64,000 nucleotides of DNA from Chryseobacterium sp. GVT01B (GCF_019970045.1 NZ_JAHXYI010000003.1:558001-622000), one strand, 5' to 3'. Counted from the stretch's first letter, positions 1 to 8,810 are shown. Made by a program: numbers and translations. The notes: generated by a model not told the origin, from the letters alone.

Positions 1-196
1 CGCTTTTTTCTACTTTACTGAATGCTCTGCTTCTGAAAGGGACGTATGTTATTTGGGTAACTTCTGTTTTTGCGAGAGATATTTTGCTGTCCTGATCGGT
101 GATTTGCTCAGACTTTTCTTTATCCTCTTTATTATTGTTTTTTTGCTTATCGGCCCTGCCGGCCCTGGGCGCAAATGTTTTCTTAAGTCTGCTCAT
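1..196 (-). CDS. N-terminus of probable DUF4157-type eCIS-associated protein (partial)
   Basis: An open frame starts at the ATG at 196 and runs off the left edge, giving about 65 residues. The visible part is Lys/Arg/Asn-rich and probably disordered (MSRLKKTFAPRAG, then a K/E/Q tract) and ends VPFRSRAFSKVEKS. A short Phe-containing stretch after a charged N-terminus often precedes the DUF4157 (eCIS core) domain, but that domain itself lies outside the window. It is followed 42 bases away by the ATPase gene on the same strand, as in many eCIS loci. The family call rests on context and this short stretch only. It could be another disordered cargo or accessory protein. Confidence 0.4.
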   Translation of the reverse strand, partial: MSRLKKTFAPRAGRADKQKNNNKEDKEKSEQITDQDSKISLAKTEVTQITYVPFRSRAFSKVEKS

Positions 197-238
197 GGTA
201 TTGGTTATTAGATAAGTTCATTATAGTGTGCTAAGGGT

Positions 239-1738
239 TTATTCTGATTTTGGTACAAATGGGCTGAGACGGGATTGATTTTTTCCAAAAGCCTTTTCAT
301 TTTCTATCATTAGATAAGTGCTTATTAATGAATAGGTAATATAGATTTCATTACGGTCATGTAATGCCATCGCTACATTTTTCATAATGTTTCGGATATT
401 AGCACCGGTATAAGCGTACTCTTTAGTTAAATGTTGTAAAAGTTCCTCACTTTCAAAAGTTATATTTTGAGGTAAATAATGCTCCCAAAGGGCTTTTCTT
501 GTAGTTTCTGTCGGTCGTATTACATTGACAGAGACATCGATACGGCGCTTGAAAGCATCATCCATATTGTTTTCAAAATTGGAAGCAAGAATTGTTAATC
601 CGTCAAATTTTTCAATTCGCTGCAATAAATACGAAACTTCCTGGTTGGCGTAGCGGTCATGAGCATCTTTTACATCAGAACGTTTTCCAAATAAAGCATC
701 AGCTTCGTCAAAAAACAACATACAGTTTTTACCCTGCAGCCTGTTGAATAGCACTTCAAGATTTTTCTCAGTTTCACCAATATATTTGCTCACCACTTGT
801 GAAAGATCTACGTGATACATATCAATCCCATATGCATTGGCAAGAATTCCGGCCAGCATTGTTTTTCCCGTTCCCGGTGTACCATAGAATAAAGCAATGA
901 AACCTGGTTTAAAGCTATGTTCACTGGTTTTGAAAAAGCCGTTTTCCAATGCTTTTATATAATGCCCAATGGGTTTTATCTGTTCCCTCACATTATCTTC
1001 CAAAATAATATCGTTCATGGTGAGATCAGATTTGTAAAGCCTGCCGGGAAAGTAAGAACCATGATCTAGTTGTGGCTTTTGACCCGATAAAAAATAATTG
1101 AGATAAGCCGTATCCAATTCAATCTTCCCATGAATAAATTCTGTTGAAGAACGGTTGTAAATAATGTCATTTTTCAATAGGACACTGCCATTGATGAATT
1201 GTGCACCATATTCTGACCACAGTGATAGATCTTTACCTGCCAGCAAAAAAAGTGCGGTTTGAAAAGTGGGTTTAAAGCTGCGGCTAATTTTATCATACTC
1301 ACCACCCGCTTCAATAGCAAATGCATTACTGCTTTCTTCTATCTGCACAAATGTTTTCAGGACGGACGGATAATGAGCCGAAGCAATCCCCAGTGCTAAG
1401 ATTATTCTGTCTACAACGGTAAGCTGATGGATGTTTACTGTAACCGAATAAGGAGATTGATCGTCTGATTTTGGAGGTTCAGGTATTTCATAACCAATAT
1501 TTAATTCTGTCTCATCTTCAAGAAATAATTCTTTGCATCGCTTTTCAATAAGGGATTGTAACCATTTCATTTCTTCATTTAAAGAATGATGATTTACAGT
1601 ATTGGCTTGAAACAAGGGATTGACTATTTCTGCTTTTTCATTAATTTTTGTTTTTATTAATGATGGTTCTTCATGATTAATAGGAGATTTCATAAGCTTA
1701 TTTTGAATTAATAGGGTTGCAATCGGGGTATTGCTCAT
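239..1738 (-). CDS. AAA+ ATPase of the contractile injection system (Afp15-like)
   Basis: This 499-residue ATPase has a divergent N-terminal region of about 250 residues and one C-terminal AAA+ module. Walker A is GTPGTGKT near residues 285-292 and Walker B is LFFDEADALFGKR near 340-350. A sensor/arginine-finger region follows (ILASNFENNMDDAFKRRIDV), then a small helical lid domain. The arrangement matches the Afp15/PVC15 ATPases found in nearly all eCIS loci, which are thought to act late in particle assembly or in sheath handling. The stop is 42 bases before the partial gene at 196, and the tape measure gene lies upstream on the same strand. A second, diverged copy is at 42979-44295. The family assignment is secure; the exact role in the particle is inferred. 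Confidence 0.93.
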   Translation of the reverse strand: MSNTPIATLLIQNKLMKSPINHEEPSLIKTKINEKAEIVNPLFQANTVNHHSLNEEMKWLQSLIEKRCKELFLEDETELNIGYEIPEPPKSDDQSPYSVTVNIHQLTVVDRIILALGIASAHYPSVLKTFVQIEESSNAFAIEAGGEYDKISRSFKPTFQTALFLLAGKDLSLWSEYGAQFINGSVLLKNDIIYNRSSTEFIHGKIELDTAYLNYFLSGQKPQLDHGSYFPGRLYKSDLTMNDIILEDNVREQIKPIGHYIKALENGFFKTSEHSFKPGFIALFYGTPGTGKTMLAGILANAYGIDMYHVDLSQVVSKYIGETEKNLEVLFNRLQGKNCMLFFDEADALFGKRSDVKDAHDRYANQEVSYLLQRIEKFDGLTILASNFENNMDDAFKRRIDVSVNVIRPTETTRKALWEHYLPQNITFESEELLQHLTKEYAYTGANIRNIMKNVAMALHDRNEIYITYSLISTYLMIENEKAFGKNQSRLSPFVPKSE

Positions 1739-1798
1739 GTAAAATCAGCAACTTTAGAGATTGGAAAGTTTCAGAATATTAGAAAATGTAACCTGTTA

Positions 1799-3217
1799 TT
1801 ACCAGTTTACAAATATGAATTTTTTATGCCACGGGAGCTTTACGAGACCAATTCCCCATGAGAGCTTTTCAAGAAGAATATCTTGTGTTTTTCGTTCTAC
1901 AGTAAGCGTGTAATCAGCGTCAGTAATAACTAATTTCCCTGGCCGCTGGAAGAACTCGTTCTGTAATAATGCGGCAGATGATTTTTTCATGGGAGCCCAG
2001 TTATGCTGTACACTTTCTATAACATTTTTAGCCTGCGTTTTATGCTTACGTGAAAGCTTAATATGCCTGTTAATCGGTTGATGCATCGGAATATTACACA
2101 GGAATTTTTCAAAAATCATGTCGTATTCAGGAGCATTTGTTTTTCCGGTAGTGATATAATGCAATAGATGGGCACATAATTCAGGATTTGTGAGCTGCTG
2201 GGTTTTGGGATCAATAAGTTCACAATGTTCAAACAGGGTTCTGATAAATGGATGGATCAAAATAAGCCCTGCATTCTGAATATATTGTCCCTCATCCTGG
2301 ATTACACTTTCCTGGATGGATTCTATTACAGTTTTCACATGTTCAGGTTGATCTGCTGTATTCGTTTTGAGACTTTCTGAAATTTCATTTTCTGAAATAA
2401 AAGGGAATATCTTAACTAGTGTTTTCCTGTTTTGATGATTGCTTTTTGTTGTTGATAAGCTAATCTGTTTTTTTGTTGAAATTTCTTGTAAAAGATACTC
2501 CCTGAGATGGTTATTAGATGTATTCAAATACTCCGATATTACATTGAATACCAAACGCCATATTGCAATTCTATCTGTATGATTCAGTTTCGACAGATAA
2601 CGTATTGTATCAGTCTCCAGGTTAATGTTCAACTCTTTGTTTTTCAAAATCGCCAGACACAACTGTGCAATGTGTTCATCGGAAAGCTGATTGATTATTC
2701 GATTTCGGACATTTTCTTTTGATAAAGCAGGCAAAATGCTTTTTTGAAAGCTTCCGGCCGAAATAATGCGGTCAAAAACCGTTGATTCCAAAAAAGCCAT
2801 GCTATTGCTCTGTGAATTCCACCAAGGCATAGTTCCTTTTTCTAAAAAATGGAGGAAAGCCTTGATGATCTTTTCCTGATCATCTATCAGATAGACTTTA
2901 GCATCATTTTCTGTTTCCTGAGAGGACGTTTCAAGGGGCTTGGTAATTTCTGCCAGTTCTTCTTTAAAAAGTTCAGCTATTTTATCTTTTAACTCAATAT
3001 TTAATGCACTGCTTTTTACATCCACATTTAATTCTAAACGAGGAATCTGCAGGGTATGACCGGCTAATTTATATTCTAAAGCTTTGATATGATTTTCAAT
3101 TTCCGGAAAAACATCAATAGACAAAAAGCTATTAATATCATCTTTTATACTCAATGCTTTTGCTTTGTTGTTTACGGTGATTTCAACAAAAATTTTCTGA
3201 ATGATATGATCTTGCAT
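1799..3217 (-). CDS. contractile injection system tape measure protein (Afp14-like)
   Basis: This protein of about 472 residues carries the hallmarks of the CIS tape-measure family: a conserved C-terminal half with NAGLILIHPFIRTLFEHCEL near residues 315-335, a helical stretch (LCAHLLHYITTGK), and a terminal region with DYTLTVERKTQDILLEKLSWGIGLVKLPWH. Such proteins set tube length in Afp and related particles. The N-terminal third is charged and helical. A GTG sits directly before the ATG, so a start at 3220 is also possible; I chose the ATG at 3217. It precedes the ATPase on the same strand with a gap of about 60 bases. At this length it suggests a fairly short particle if residue number scales with tube length, which is inference. 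Confidence 0.88.
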   Translation of the reverse strand: MQDHIIQKIFVEITVNNKAKALSIKDDINSFLSIDVFPEIENHIKALEYKLAGHTLQIPRLELNVDVKSSALNIELKDKIAELFKEELAEITKPLETSSQETENDAKVYLIDDQEKIIKAFLHFLEKGTMPWWNSQSNSMAFLESTVFDRIISAGSFQKSILPALSKENVRNRIINQLSDEHIAQLCLAILKNKELNINLETDTIRYLSKLNHTDRIAIWRLVFNVISEYLNTSNNHLREYLLQEISTKKQISLSTTKSNHQNRKTLVKIFPFISENEISESLKTNTADQPEHVKTVIESIQESVIQDEGQYIQNAGLILIHPFIRTLFEHCELIDPKTQQLTNPELCAHLLHYITTGKTNAPEYDMIFEKFLCNIPMHQPINRHIKLSRKHKTQAKNVIESVQHNWAPMKKSSAALLQNEFFQRPGKLVITDADYTLTVERKTQDILLEKLSWGIGLVKLPWHKKFIFVNW

Positions 3218-3265
3218 CACATTAAATAAGTTTATATTATAAAATATCGGGAATCGTCAAATGTT

Positions 3266-3586
3266 TTATTTTTGGTCGAATTCTCCACCCCAAAAACCTG
3301 CAGGGCAAAGACTAAATCTGGATCTCTGCTTAGCACTCAATCTGCATCCGCAGCCTCTGATAAATCCATCTTTTGGACCGTCTACCACTTCCAGTGTATC
3401 TGGATTAAGCCATTTCATCGCGTTGCAGTTGTTGCCGTTTTTTAAAGGACATGCATTACAGATTTCTTCTCTTAAAGAGAAAATAGCTTCTTCATTTTGA
3501 TTGGCTGCACCCAGTTTTGAGCGTAGTTCGTTAAAATGGCCTTCAATGATTTCATTGCGCTTGCTGAAAAGATTTTTAATATTCAT
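3266..3586 (-). CDS. small Cys-rich protein, phage/eCIS-associated, unknown role
   Basis: This 106-residue protein is the first gene of the leftward operon. Its C-terminal half holds six cysteines in the order ICNACP, NNCNAMKW, GCGCRLSAKQRSRFS, LCPAGFWGG, suggesting a metal-binding or zinc-ribbon-like fold. Similar Cys-rich small proteins with a GCGC...CPxGxW pattern occur in Bacteroidota prophages, but I know of no assigned function. The N-terminal part is a charged helix. Its position between the cap-to-baseplate operon and the tape measure gene suggests a structural or assembly role. The start is the only ATG giving the full-length frame. The gene is real on the strength of its patterned cysteines and operon position; its function is unknown. 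Confidence 0.7.
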   Translation of the reverse strand: MNIKNLFSKRNEIIEGHFNELRSKLGAANQNEEAIFSLREEICNACPLKNGNNCNAMKWLNPDTLEVVDGPKDGFIRGCGCRLSAKQRSRFSLCPAGFWGGEFDQK

Positions 3587-3614
3587 ATGATTAAAGTTTT
3601 TAAAATTATTGGGT

Positions 3615-3622
3615 CAAAATTA
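3615..3622 (-). promoter_or_regulatory. possible -7 box for the leftward operon
   Basis: Read on the minus strand this is TAATTTTG, a full match to the Bacteroidota -7 consensus TAnnTTTG, about 28 bases upstream of the ATG at 3586. No clear -33 TTG lies at the usual distance, so the call is tentative. Confidence 0.35.
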
Positions 3623-3667
3623 GAAAGAAGAGATACTATTTTGCGAATGATAAGGCCGCTCTATTCT

Positions 3668-4078
3668 GTCTTTGCAGTAAAAGACAAAAATCATTTCCTG
3701 ATGATGCAGGTTTGCAGTTTTTAGAAATTGCCGGTACAAAAAAACTTGGTACTTCTAATCAAAAAGCATATTGTTTTTTAGAGACTGATACTTTGGACAA
3801 TCAATTTTAGTATTTGATTATTTACAATTCAGAAAATCTGGTATAACTAAAAATGATCATTTAATGAATGGACAATTTTATGTTGAAATATGATAGTTTT
3901 TAAAAACAGAATGATACTCAATTGGCAGGCGAAAATTAAGTCATAATTCGACAAGGGAAATCTAAGGACTAAAATTTAATTTTTCAATATTGTTTTTAAT
4001 GTGCTTGTTTTCAACTGTATATCTGTGTTGTTTTTGATTTTTTTCTATAAGAATGAAAATCCTATTTACTGCAAAGAC
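3668..4078. repeat. 14-bp perfect inverted repeat flanking 383 bp
   Basis: The left arm is at 3668-3681 and the right arm at 4065-4078, an exact reverse complement over 14 bases. The arms flank almost the whole space between the divergent eCIS operons. A repeat of this length is unlikely by chance in under 600 bases. It could be a site-specific inversion (promoter switch) region or paired regulator sites. No adjacent recombinase gene is visible. Confidence 0.6.
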
Positions 4079-4099
4079 TGTATTGAGGCCTCAAAATAT

Positions 4100-4131
4100 T
4101 TGTCTTTTGAGGGGGCGTGATTGTATGTTTG
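4100..4131 (+). promoter_or_regulatory. promoter of the eCIS structural operon
   Basis: TTG at 4100-4102, a spacer of 21 bases, then TATGTTTG at 4124-4131 fit the Bacteroidota sigma-ABfr consensus (TTG, 17-23 bases, TAnnTTTG). The ATG of the first structural gene is 27 bases downstream of the -7 box. Confidence 0.65.
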
Positions 4132-4157
4132 CACCATAATAATTAAGAACAGAAATT

Positions 4158-4742
4158 ATGATTAATAAAGTATTAACAGTTTTAAAAAATCAGCTAAATG
4201 CTCCGGATGGTTTATGGGATCCTAACGTTCCTGGCGAAATCGAAATTGCTGTTGTTGATGACATTGCAAAACAGGATGAGAACGCTGAAGGAATTAATAA
4301 CAAAGTAGTAATCAGTCTGCTCAATATTGAGGAAGAATCGACATTGAAAAACAGATCAAGGTATCAGCAGGTTGTGGTAGAAAACAATCCCGTCCGATAT
4401 GATAAAGAAAGTACTCCGGCTTACTTAAACTTATATGTGATGATTGCTGCCAACAGAAGTACATACAGCAAATCTTTACTGAGTATTTCAAAAGTTATTG
4501 AGGTATTTCAGACAAAAAATGTTCTGGAATATGTGGATACTAAACCGGAAAATAACTTCAGTTTCAGAATCGAACTGCACTCCATTCCGTTTGAACAGCT
4601 AAGTTACGTCTGGGGATTATTAGGCGGAAAAATAATGCCTTCTGCTTTATATAAAATCAGTGTGATAAAAATTGCGGCTAAGGATGTGGTTCCTGTTACA
4701 TTAATTAATGATGTTAATATACAAAGTATTAAAGTTGATTAA
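4158..4742 (+). CDS. DUF4255 (Pvc16 N-terminal) family tail terminator/cap protein (Afp16-like)
   Basis: This 194-residue protein begins MINKVLTVLKNQLN and contains the DUF4255 pattern: an N-terminal helix, then a region with KVVISLLNIEEE, PAYLNLYVMIAANRSTYSKSLLSISKVIEVFQ, and LHSIPFEQLSYVWGLLGGKIMPSALYKISVIKI. In Afp and PVC, the homologue (Afp16/Pvc16) terminates the tail tube and sheath at the distal end. This copy consists of the DUF4255 domain only, without the C-terminal extension of longer homologues. It is the first gene of the rightward structural operon, 47 bases before the first sheath gene. Assignment is by domain and by the typical gene order. Confidence 0.88.
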   Translation: MINKVLTVLKNQLNAPDGLWDPNVPGEIEIAVVDDIAKQDENAEGINNKVVISLLNIEEESTLKNRSRYQQVVVENNPVRYDKESTPAYLNLYVMIAANRSTYSKSLLSISKVIEVFQTKNVLEYVDTKPENNFSFRIELHSIPFEQLSYVWGLLGGKIMPSALYKISVIKIAAKDVVPVTLINDVNIQSIKVD

Positions 4743-4789
4743 TCATAAAAGCAAAAACTAAAAACTAATAACCCTTTAAATTTTTAAAC

Positions 4790-6499
4790 ATGTTAAATCC
4801 AGCAACACCAGGTGTTTCTGTTGAAGAAATTACAAAACTTCCATACTCAGTTGCCTACATAGACACAGCTATGCCAGCGTTTATTGGGTATACTGAACTA
4901 CTTCCTGCCGGGTATAATGAGCCCTTCAGAATCAGTTCTCTTTTAGAATATGAACAATATTTCGGAAAAGCAAAAAAGGAAAATATCCAGCTAAAAGATG
5001 TAGAAGGCCAGGGAGCAACTATTATAGCACCTCAGGTACAGTTTTTAATGTATTATTCACTGCAAATGTATTTTGCCAATGGCGGCGGACCGTGTTATAT
5101 CATCTCCGTAGGGGATTATACCTCAGCAGAAGTACAATTATCCTCATTGGAAGCAGGACTCAATAAAATTGATCATAAAAATATTACAGAACCGATTCTT
5201 ATTATTTTCCCTGATGCTATTTCGCTAACCAATGAATCTGAGTTTTATAACATTTATAATCAGGCCATTGATAAAGCAAAAGATGAGACGAAAAACAGAT
5301 TTGTTATACTGGACACTTACTACGGTAATTCTGTCACCAAATCAAACAATCTTACCACTATTGAAGCTTTTAGAAATAATATAAGCACAACCAATCATGG
5401 AGCAGCTTACTTCCCTCACTTAAAAACTATTTTGAATTATACTTTTGATGAAACTCAAACTCCTATAATACATACTGGTTTACAAAAGCCTGGACAAGAC
5501 AGTACTCTTTTTTATGCAGGTGAGACCGCTGCTTTAGATGAATTAAAAAGTCTGGCAAGTGCTGAAATCTCAACCGGATCTGCCGATGCTTACGTCCTTG
5601 CTGATTTATTAGATCAGGCTATTGCGATAGCAGAAGAAGTGAATGACAATGCTGATGCAGGTGACAAAAAGAATGCTTTAACAGTTGCCGTTTCTGAAGC
5701 AAAGATTGTGTTGGAAGTCATTTATGACGGAACAATAGATGATTTTATGATCCCTGATGATTCGGATGAAAATGCACCTGATTTCACTGGAGAGTTTACT
5801 GCATTAAAAACTGCAATTCTCGAAGTAAAAGATGAAAAAGGAGATGCAGACGGAATTACGCTTAAAAATTTGGAATTCTCTAATTCTGCATTATATAATC
5901 AGGTAAAAAAAGAAATACAGTCGTTAAAAGTTGTTTTACCGCCATCATCAGCCATAGCAGGGGCATACGGTAGGGTAGACAGTGTAAGAGGTGTGTGGAA
6001 AGCTCCGGCAAATGTGAATATCAGCAATGTGCTTGTTCCGACAGAAAAAATTTCCGATCAGGAACAGGCTGCTTTAAACATAGATCCTTTCGGGAAATCA
6101 ATCAATGCAATCAGAACTTTTACAGGAAAAGGAACTTTGATCTGGGGAGCCAGAACTCTTGAAGGGAAAGATAAAAATAGTGAAGGGAAAGATAATGAAT
6201 GGAAGTATGTACATGTACGTCGCTATCATAATATGATCAGACAAGCGATAACAGAAGCACTCGACAGGTTTATTAATGAGCCTAATATTCCCCACACATG
6301 GCTACGTGCAAAAACAATGTTGGAAAACTTTCTTAATCAGCAATGGATGGAAGGTGCATTGGCAGGCAGTACTCCGAAAGAAGCTTACGAAGTAACAGTT
6401 AAGGGAGTAGAAGGCACTACTATTATGAATGTTGATCTTAAAATAGCATTAGTGCGTCCTGCAGAGTTTATTGTACTCAAGTTCTCACACAAATTGTAA
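4790..6499 (+). CDS. contractile sheath protein 1 (Afp2/3/4-like), with extra inserted domain
   Basis: This 569-residue sheath protein has the conserved N-terminus TPGVSVEEITKLPYSVAYIDTAMPAFIGYT, the MYFANGGGPCYIISV block, and the conserved C-terminal domain (INAIRTFTGKGTLIWGARTL, the RYHNMIRQAI region, and the terminal VRPAEFIVLKFSHKL). Compared with the 457-residue copy at 8811, it carries about 110 additional residues, roughly 245-355, after LKTILNYTFDE. They include helical, acidic sequence such as LADLLDQAIAIAEEVNDNADAG and AVSEAKIVLEVI, which resembles FIVAR-type helical repeats. It also lacks the KTMSAQDILEGRM segment of the other two sheaths. Such variants often form specialised layers at the baseplate or along the sheath; which one this is cannot be told from sequence. 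Confidence 0.93.
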   Translation: MLNPATPGVSVEEITKLPYSVAYIDTAMPAFIGYTELLPAGYNEPFRISSLLEYEQYFGKAKKENIQLKDVEGQGATIIAPQVQFLMYYSLQMYFANGGGPCYIISVGDYTSAEVQLSSLEAGLNKIDHKNITEPILIIFPDAISLTNESEFYNIYNQAIDKAKDETKNRFVILDTYYGNSVTKSNNLTTIEAFRNNISTTNHGAAYFPHLKTILNYTFDETQTPIIHTGLQKPGQDSTLFYAGETAALDELKSLASAEISTGSADAYVLADLLDQAIAIAEEVNDNADAGDKKNALTVAVSEAKIVLEVIYDGTIDDFMIPDDSDENAPDFTGEFTALKTAILEVKDEKGDADGITLKNLEFSNSALYNQVKKEIQSLKVVLPPSSAIAGAYGRVDSVRGVWKAPANVNISNVLVPTEKISDQEQAALNIDPFGKSINAIRTFTGKGTLIWGARTLEGKDKNSEGKDNEWKYVHVRRYHNMIRQAITEALDRFINEPNIPHTWLRAKTMLENFLNQQWMEGALAGSTPKEAYEVTVKGVEGTTIMNVDLKIALVRPAEFIVLKFSHKL

Positions 6500-6594
6500 C
6501 AATTCTAAACCATACAATCAATAAATCAATCACGAATAAATACCCGAAGTTCTACTTCGAGGAATAATTAATATTAACGTAAAATTTTTTAAAA

Positions 6595-8319
6595 ATGAAT
6601 TACAAAACCCCTGGAGTTTACGTGGAGGAACAAGGAAAATTTCCGCCTTCCGTAGCGCAAGTTGAAACGGCTATCCCTGCTTTTATTGGATATACAGCGG
6701 ATGGACCGAAAAATAAACCAACGAGAATTGCTTCGATGTTGGAGTATGAACAACTTTTTGGAAAAGCAAATCCGGAAATCTTCGCTGTAGCTTTCAAAGA
6801 TGGTGCTGTCACAGCAACACAACCTAAAATAAGCGACTTTAAAATGTATTATGCTATGCAGATGTATTTTGCCAATGGTGGTGGGGCTTGCTATATTGTT
6901 TCGGTAGGAGGTTACAATGATCAGGTAACCGTTGGAACTTCTACAACAGAAGCCGGAACTTTATTATATGGTCTTGAATTACTAAAAAAAGAAGACGAAC
7001 CTACTCTTATCGTTTTCCCGGATCTTCAAGGTTTGGTTGCCACTGCTGCTGAAGTTATTGCGGCAGACGATGCTTTTCAAGCTTCCATGGATAATAGAAA
7101 TGTAGCTGTTGCTGCTGAAGCTGCTGCTAAAGCCGTTTCAAACGCTGTTGACGGTGCTAGTGTAGCTGCTGCTGTAGCTGCTGCGGTCGCTAAAGCTGCT
7201 GATTATGAAGTTACCAATCCTGGAAATCTTAGCGAAGTTGCTGCTGTTAAGGCTGCTCAGGATGTTGTAGCCGCTGCTAAAGCTGCTGCTGCTATTGCCA
7301 ATGCTACTGTTGTTACTGTTAAAGCTGCTGCTAAAGTTGTTGCAGATGCTTATAATGAAGATCTTGCTACTATTAACATTATTTCTGGTCTTGCTTCTGA
7401 AAATGCTGATAATGTTTCTGATGCTAACATAGATTCTTTTATTACTGAGGCCTATTCTGCATACAATAGTGCTTTGAATCAGGCGGAATCTATGAAAGAC
7501 AGATTCGTTATCATGGATGTTCTTGGAAATGATACTATTTTTAGAAAAGAAGTAAAAGCTAAGGGCTTAAATTATGGAGCAGCTTATTATCCAAAATTAA
7601 AAACGGTTTTGAGTTATGATTTTAATGAAGCTAATGTTTTAGTTATGGGCGCTGCTGGTATTAAAAATTTAGCAGAATTGAAATTAAAAAATTCAGAATT
7701 ATATAATCAGGCTAAAACAGCAATTGAGTCTCAACAGGTAGTACTAGCTCCATCATCAGCAATGGCAGGAGTGTATGCCAAAGTAGACAGTACTTCCGGA
7801 GTATGGAAATCACCAGCTAATTTGGGACTTAGCCTGGTAGATGTACCGGCAGTAAAAATCTCCAATAAAGAACAGGAGCTTCTTAATGTAGATGCGGTAG
7901 CAGGAAAATCAATCAACGCGATCAGAACTTTTGCAGGAAAAGGAACCTTAGTTTGGGGTGCAAGAACATTAGACGGAAACAGTAACGAATGGAGATATAT
8001 ATCTGTACGTCGTTTCTTCAATATGGTAGAAGAATCTGTGAAGAAAGCAACAGAACGTTTCGTTTTTGAACCGAATACTGCTAATACATGGACTCGTGTA
8101 CAGGCAATGATCGAAAATTATCTTGACCAGCAGTGGAGAGACGGTGCATTAGCAGGAAGCAAGCCGGAAGAAGCTTATTACGTAAGCGTTGGTTTGCACA
8201 AAACAATGTCGGCTCAGGATATTTTAGAAGGAAGAATGAATATTGAGATCGGTATGGCCGCAGTACGTCCTGCTGAATTTATCGTACTTAATTTTTCACA
8301 CAAATTACAGGAAGCATAA
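6595..8319 (+). CDS. contractile sheath protein 2, with alanine-rich insertion
   Basis: This 574-residue sheath protein keeps the full core: YKTPGVYVEEQGKFPPSVAQ at the start, MYFANGGGACYIVSVGG, SINAIRTFAGKGTLVWGARTLDG, and the C-terminal handshake region ending RPAEFIVLNFSHKLQEA. Between residues of about 145 and 300 it has an insertion built almost entirely of Ala, Val, Lys and Asp (for example VAAAVAAAVAKAADYEV and AAKAAAAIANATVV), placed between TLIVFPD and MKDRFVIMDV, which are adjacent to a short helix in the 8811 copy. The inserted DNA uses GCT repeatedly and looks like recent repeat expansion. The last 550 bases are nearly identical to those of the third sheath gene, pointing to gene conversion. 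It is followed 35 bases later by a tube gene. Confidence 0.95.
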   Translation: MNYKTPGVYVEEQGKFPPSVAQVETAIPAFIGYTADGPKNKPTRIASMLEYEQLFGKANPEIFAVAFKDGAVTATQPKISDFKMYYAMQMYFANGGGACYIVSVGGYNDQVTVGTSTTEAGTLLYGLELLKKEDEPTLIVFPDLQGLVATAAEVIAADDAFQASMDNRNVAVAAEAAAKAVSNAVDGASVAAAVAAAVAKAADYEVTNPGNLSEVAAVKAAQDVVAAAKAAAAIANATVVTVKAAAKVVADAYNEDLATINIISGLASENADNVSDANIDSFITEAYSAYNSALNQAESMKDRFVIMDVLGNDTIFRKEVKAKGLNYGAAYYPKLKTVLSYDFNEANVLVMGAAGIKNLAELKLKNSELYNQAKTAIESQQVVLAPSSAMAGVYAKVDSTSGVWKSPANLGLSLVDVPAVKISNKEQELLNVDAVAGKSINAIRTFAGKGTLVWGARTLDGNSNEWRYISVRRFFNMVEESVKKATERFVFEPNTANTWTRVQAMIENYLDQQWRDGALAGSKPEEAYYVSVGLHKTMSAQDILEGRMNIEIGMAAVRPAEFIVLNFSHKLQEA

Positions 8320-8354
8320 AATCAATTAAATAACAATAAAATTAAAAATAAATT

Positions 8355-8786
8355 ATGAGTACATATCCATTAGTAAAGTTTGCCTTTGAAGTAGATTGGG
8401 GCGGAACAAAAGTAGGTTTTCAGGAAGTCAGCGGATTAAATGTTGAAGCAGCTTTAATTGAGTACAGACACGGTGCAAGCCCTGATTTTAGTAAGATTAA
8501 AATGCCTGGAATGAAAAGTTTCAGTAACATCACTTTAAAGAGAGGAACTTTCAAAACAGATAATGAATATTTCGACTGGTTCCAAAGCATTCAGTTAAGT
8601 ACAGTGGAGCGCAGATCTATTACCATCTCTCTTTTAGATGAAACAGGAGCGCCTGCAGTAACCTGGAAAGTGAAAAATGCATTCCCTCTTAAATTACAGT
8701 CAACAGATCTGAAAGCTGAAGGTAATGAGGTGGCTATCGAAACCTTAGAAATTGCACACGAAGGATTAACTATTGAAAATAACTAA
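8355..8786 (+). CDS. inner tube protein, copy 1 (Afp1-like)
   Basis: This 143-residue protein belongs to the phage T4 gp19/Hcp-like tail tube family: MSTYPLVKFAFEVDWGGTKVGFQEVSGLNVE, followed by EYRHGASPDFSKIKMPGM, NITLKRGTFK and a C-terminal TLEIAHEGL strand. Hexameric rings of this protein would stack to form the tube. The encoded protein is identical to that of the gene at 10219-10650, although the DNA differs at scattered silent positions, mostly in the last two thirds. It lies between sheath genes 2 and 3, 35 bases after the former and 24 before the latter, so it is likely co-transcribed and highly expressed. Confidence 0.95.
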   Translation: MSTYPLVKFAFEVDWGGTKVGFQEVSGLNVEAALIEYRHGASPDFSKIKMPGMKSFSNITLKRGTFKTDNEYFDWFQSIQLSTVERRSITISLLDETGAPAVTWKVKNAFPLKLQSTDLKAEGNEVAIETLEIAHEGLTIENN

Positions 8787-8810
8787 CATTAACTTTAAAA
8801 TTTACAAAAA

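Larger units (their letters stand above)
3587..4157. other. 571-base divergent intergenic region of the eCIS locus
   Basis: This AT-rich gap separates the leftward and rightward eCIS operons. It contains the two promoter candidates listed separately and a perfect 14-base inverted repeat (GTCTTTGCAGTAAA at 3668-3681, its reverse complement at 4065-4078) enclosing 383 bases. I see no convincing gene inside. The short open frame on the plus strand at 3536-3724 overlaps the Cys-rich gene and has no protein-like character. Confidence 0.7.

Noticed and set aside
3536..3724. 62-codon plus-strand frame across the divergent promoter region
   Set aside because: It overlaps the Cys-rich gene on the other strand and the promoter, and has no protein-like features.
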